Assembly: GCA_037440545.1 (NCBI GenBank)
Contig: JBBITX010000084.1
Location: 1 to 5,009 of the forward strand
DNA length: 5,009 nucleotides
Source of the DNA: JAVZIQ01 sp037440545
GTDB lineage: Archaea > Thermoproteota > Bathyarchaeia > Bathyarchaeales > Bathycorpusculaceae
Reading direction: 5' to 3'
A program made the translations under genes and the position numbers. How positions within the stretch are numbered: the first letter of the stretch is position 1; every line of letters begins with the position of its first letter. Shown piece by piece: positions 5,008 to 5,009 of the stretch. The notes beneath the pieces were generated by a model. That model made no database searches. It had not been told where the DNA came from and was given only the letters and a program-made list of their open reading frames with translations.

Positions 5008-5009
5008 TT

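Larger units (their letters stand above)
4651..5009. other. AT-rich region after livM, mostly non-coding
   Basis: These 359 bases contain no convincing complete gene on either strand; plus-strand frames from ATG close within about 15 codons. Base composition is visibly richer in A and T than the liv genes. Contents that can be supported are a small post-stop hairpin, a nested inverted repeat (4715-4829), an 8-bp tandem duplication in its loop, an AAAAAT/ATTTTT hairpin (4862-4877) and a possible lysine-rich gene end on the minus strand. I see no tRNA, CRISPR or C/D-box pattern. Confidence 0.7.

Overview
The window holds most of one branched-chain amino acid-type (LIV/HAAT family) ABC importer: a solute-binding protein that runs in from the left edge, two cytoplasmic ATPases (livF, livG) and two membrane permeases (livH, livM). 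All five core parts of the transporter are present and none looks degraded. The source is most likely an archaeon. The divergent intergenic region has a TATA-like element with purine/A-rich flanks at archaeal promoter spacing. The binding protein has a Thr-Pro repeat linker of the kind common in archaeal surface lipoproteins, and the genes have GGAGG-type ribosome binding sites with short overlaps. The AT-rich composition and the short N-run suggest a draft or metagenome assembly. I cannot name the lineage from sequence alone; a TACK-type or Bathyarchaeia-like archaeon would fit but is a guess.

Layout: 2-1219 (+) binding protein, 5'-truncated by the window; 1220-1282 short convergent spacer with a T-tract; 1283-1996 (-) livF and 1980-2696 (-) livG, overlapping and read leftward as livG-livF; 2697-2801 divergent regulatory region; 2802-3670 (+) livH, interrupted by 13 N; 3670-4650 (+) livM, starting on the last base of the livH stop; 4651-5009 AT-rich, essentially non-coding sequence with a nested inverted repeat and a possible lysine-rich gene end on the minus strand.

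The proteins should work together as follows. The binding protein captures a small ligand outside the cell, LivH and LivM form the membrane channel, and LivF and LivG form the ATPase dimer. The permease pair and the ATPase pair are on divergent transcripts that seem to share one promoter region. A perfect 17-bp palindrome lies where the livH transcript is expected to start, and a weaker palindrome with the same AAC-Y-GTT core lies near the expected livG start. Together these suggest one regulator controlling both arms.

I found no clearly novel system. The best leads are the divergent operator region, loss of the standard amino-acid contacts in the binding protein (so the substrate may not be Leu/Ile/Val), the nested inverted repeat after livM, and start-site corrections for livF and livM. 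The apparent frame break in livH is best explained by a wrong gap length.
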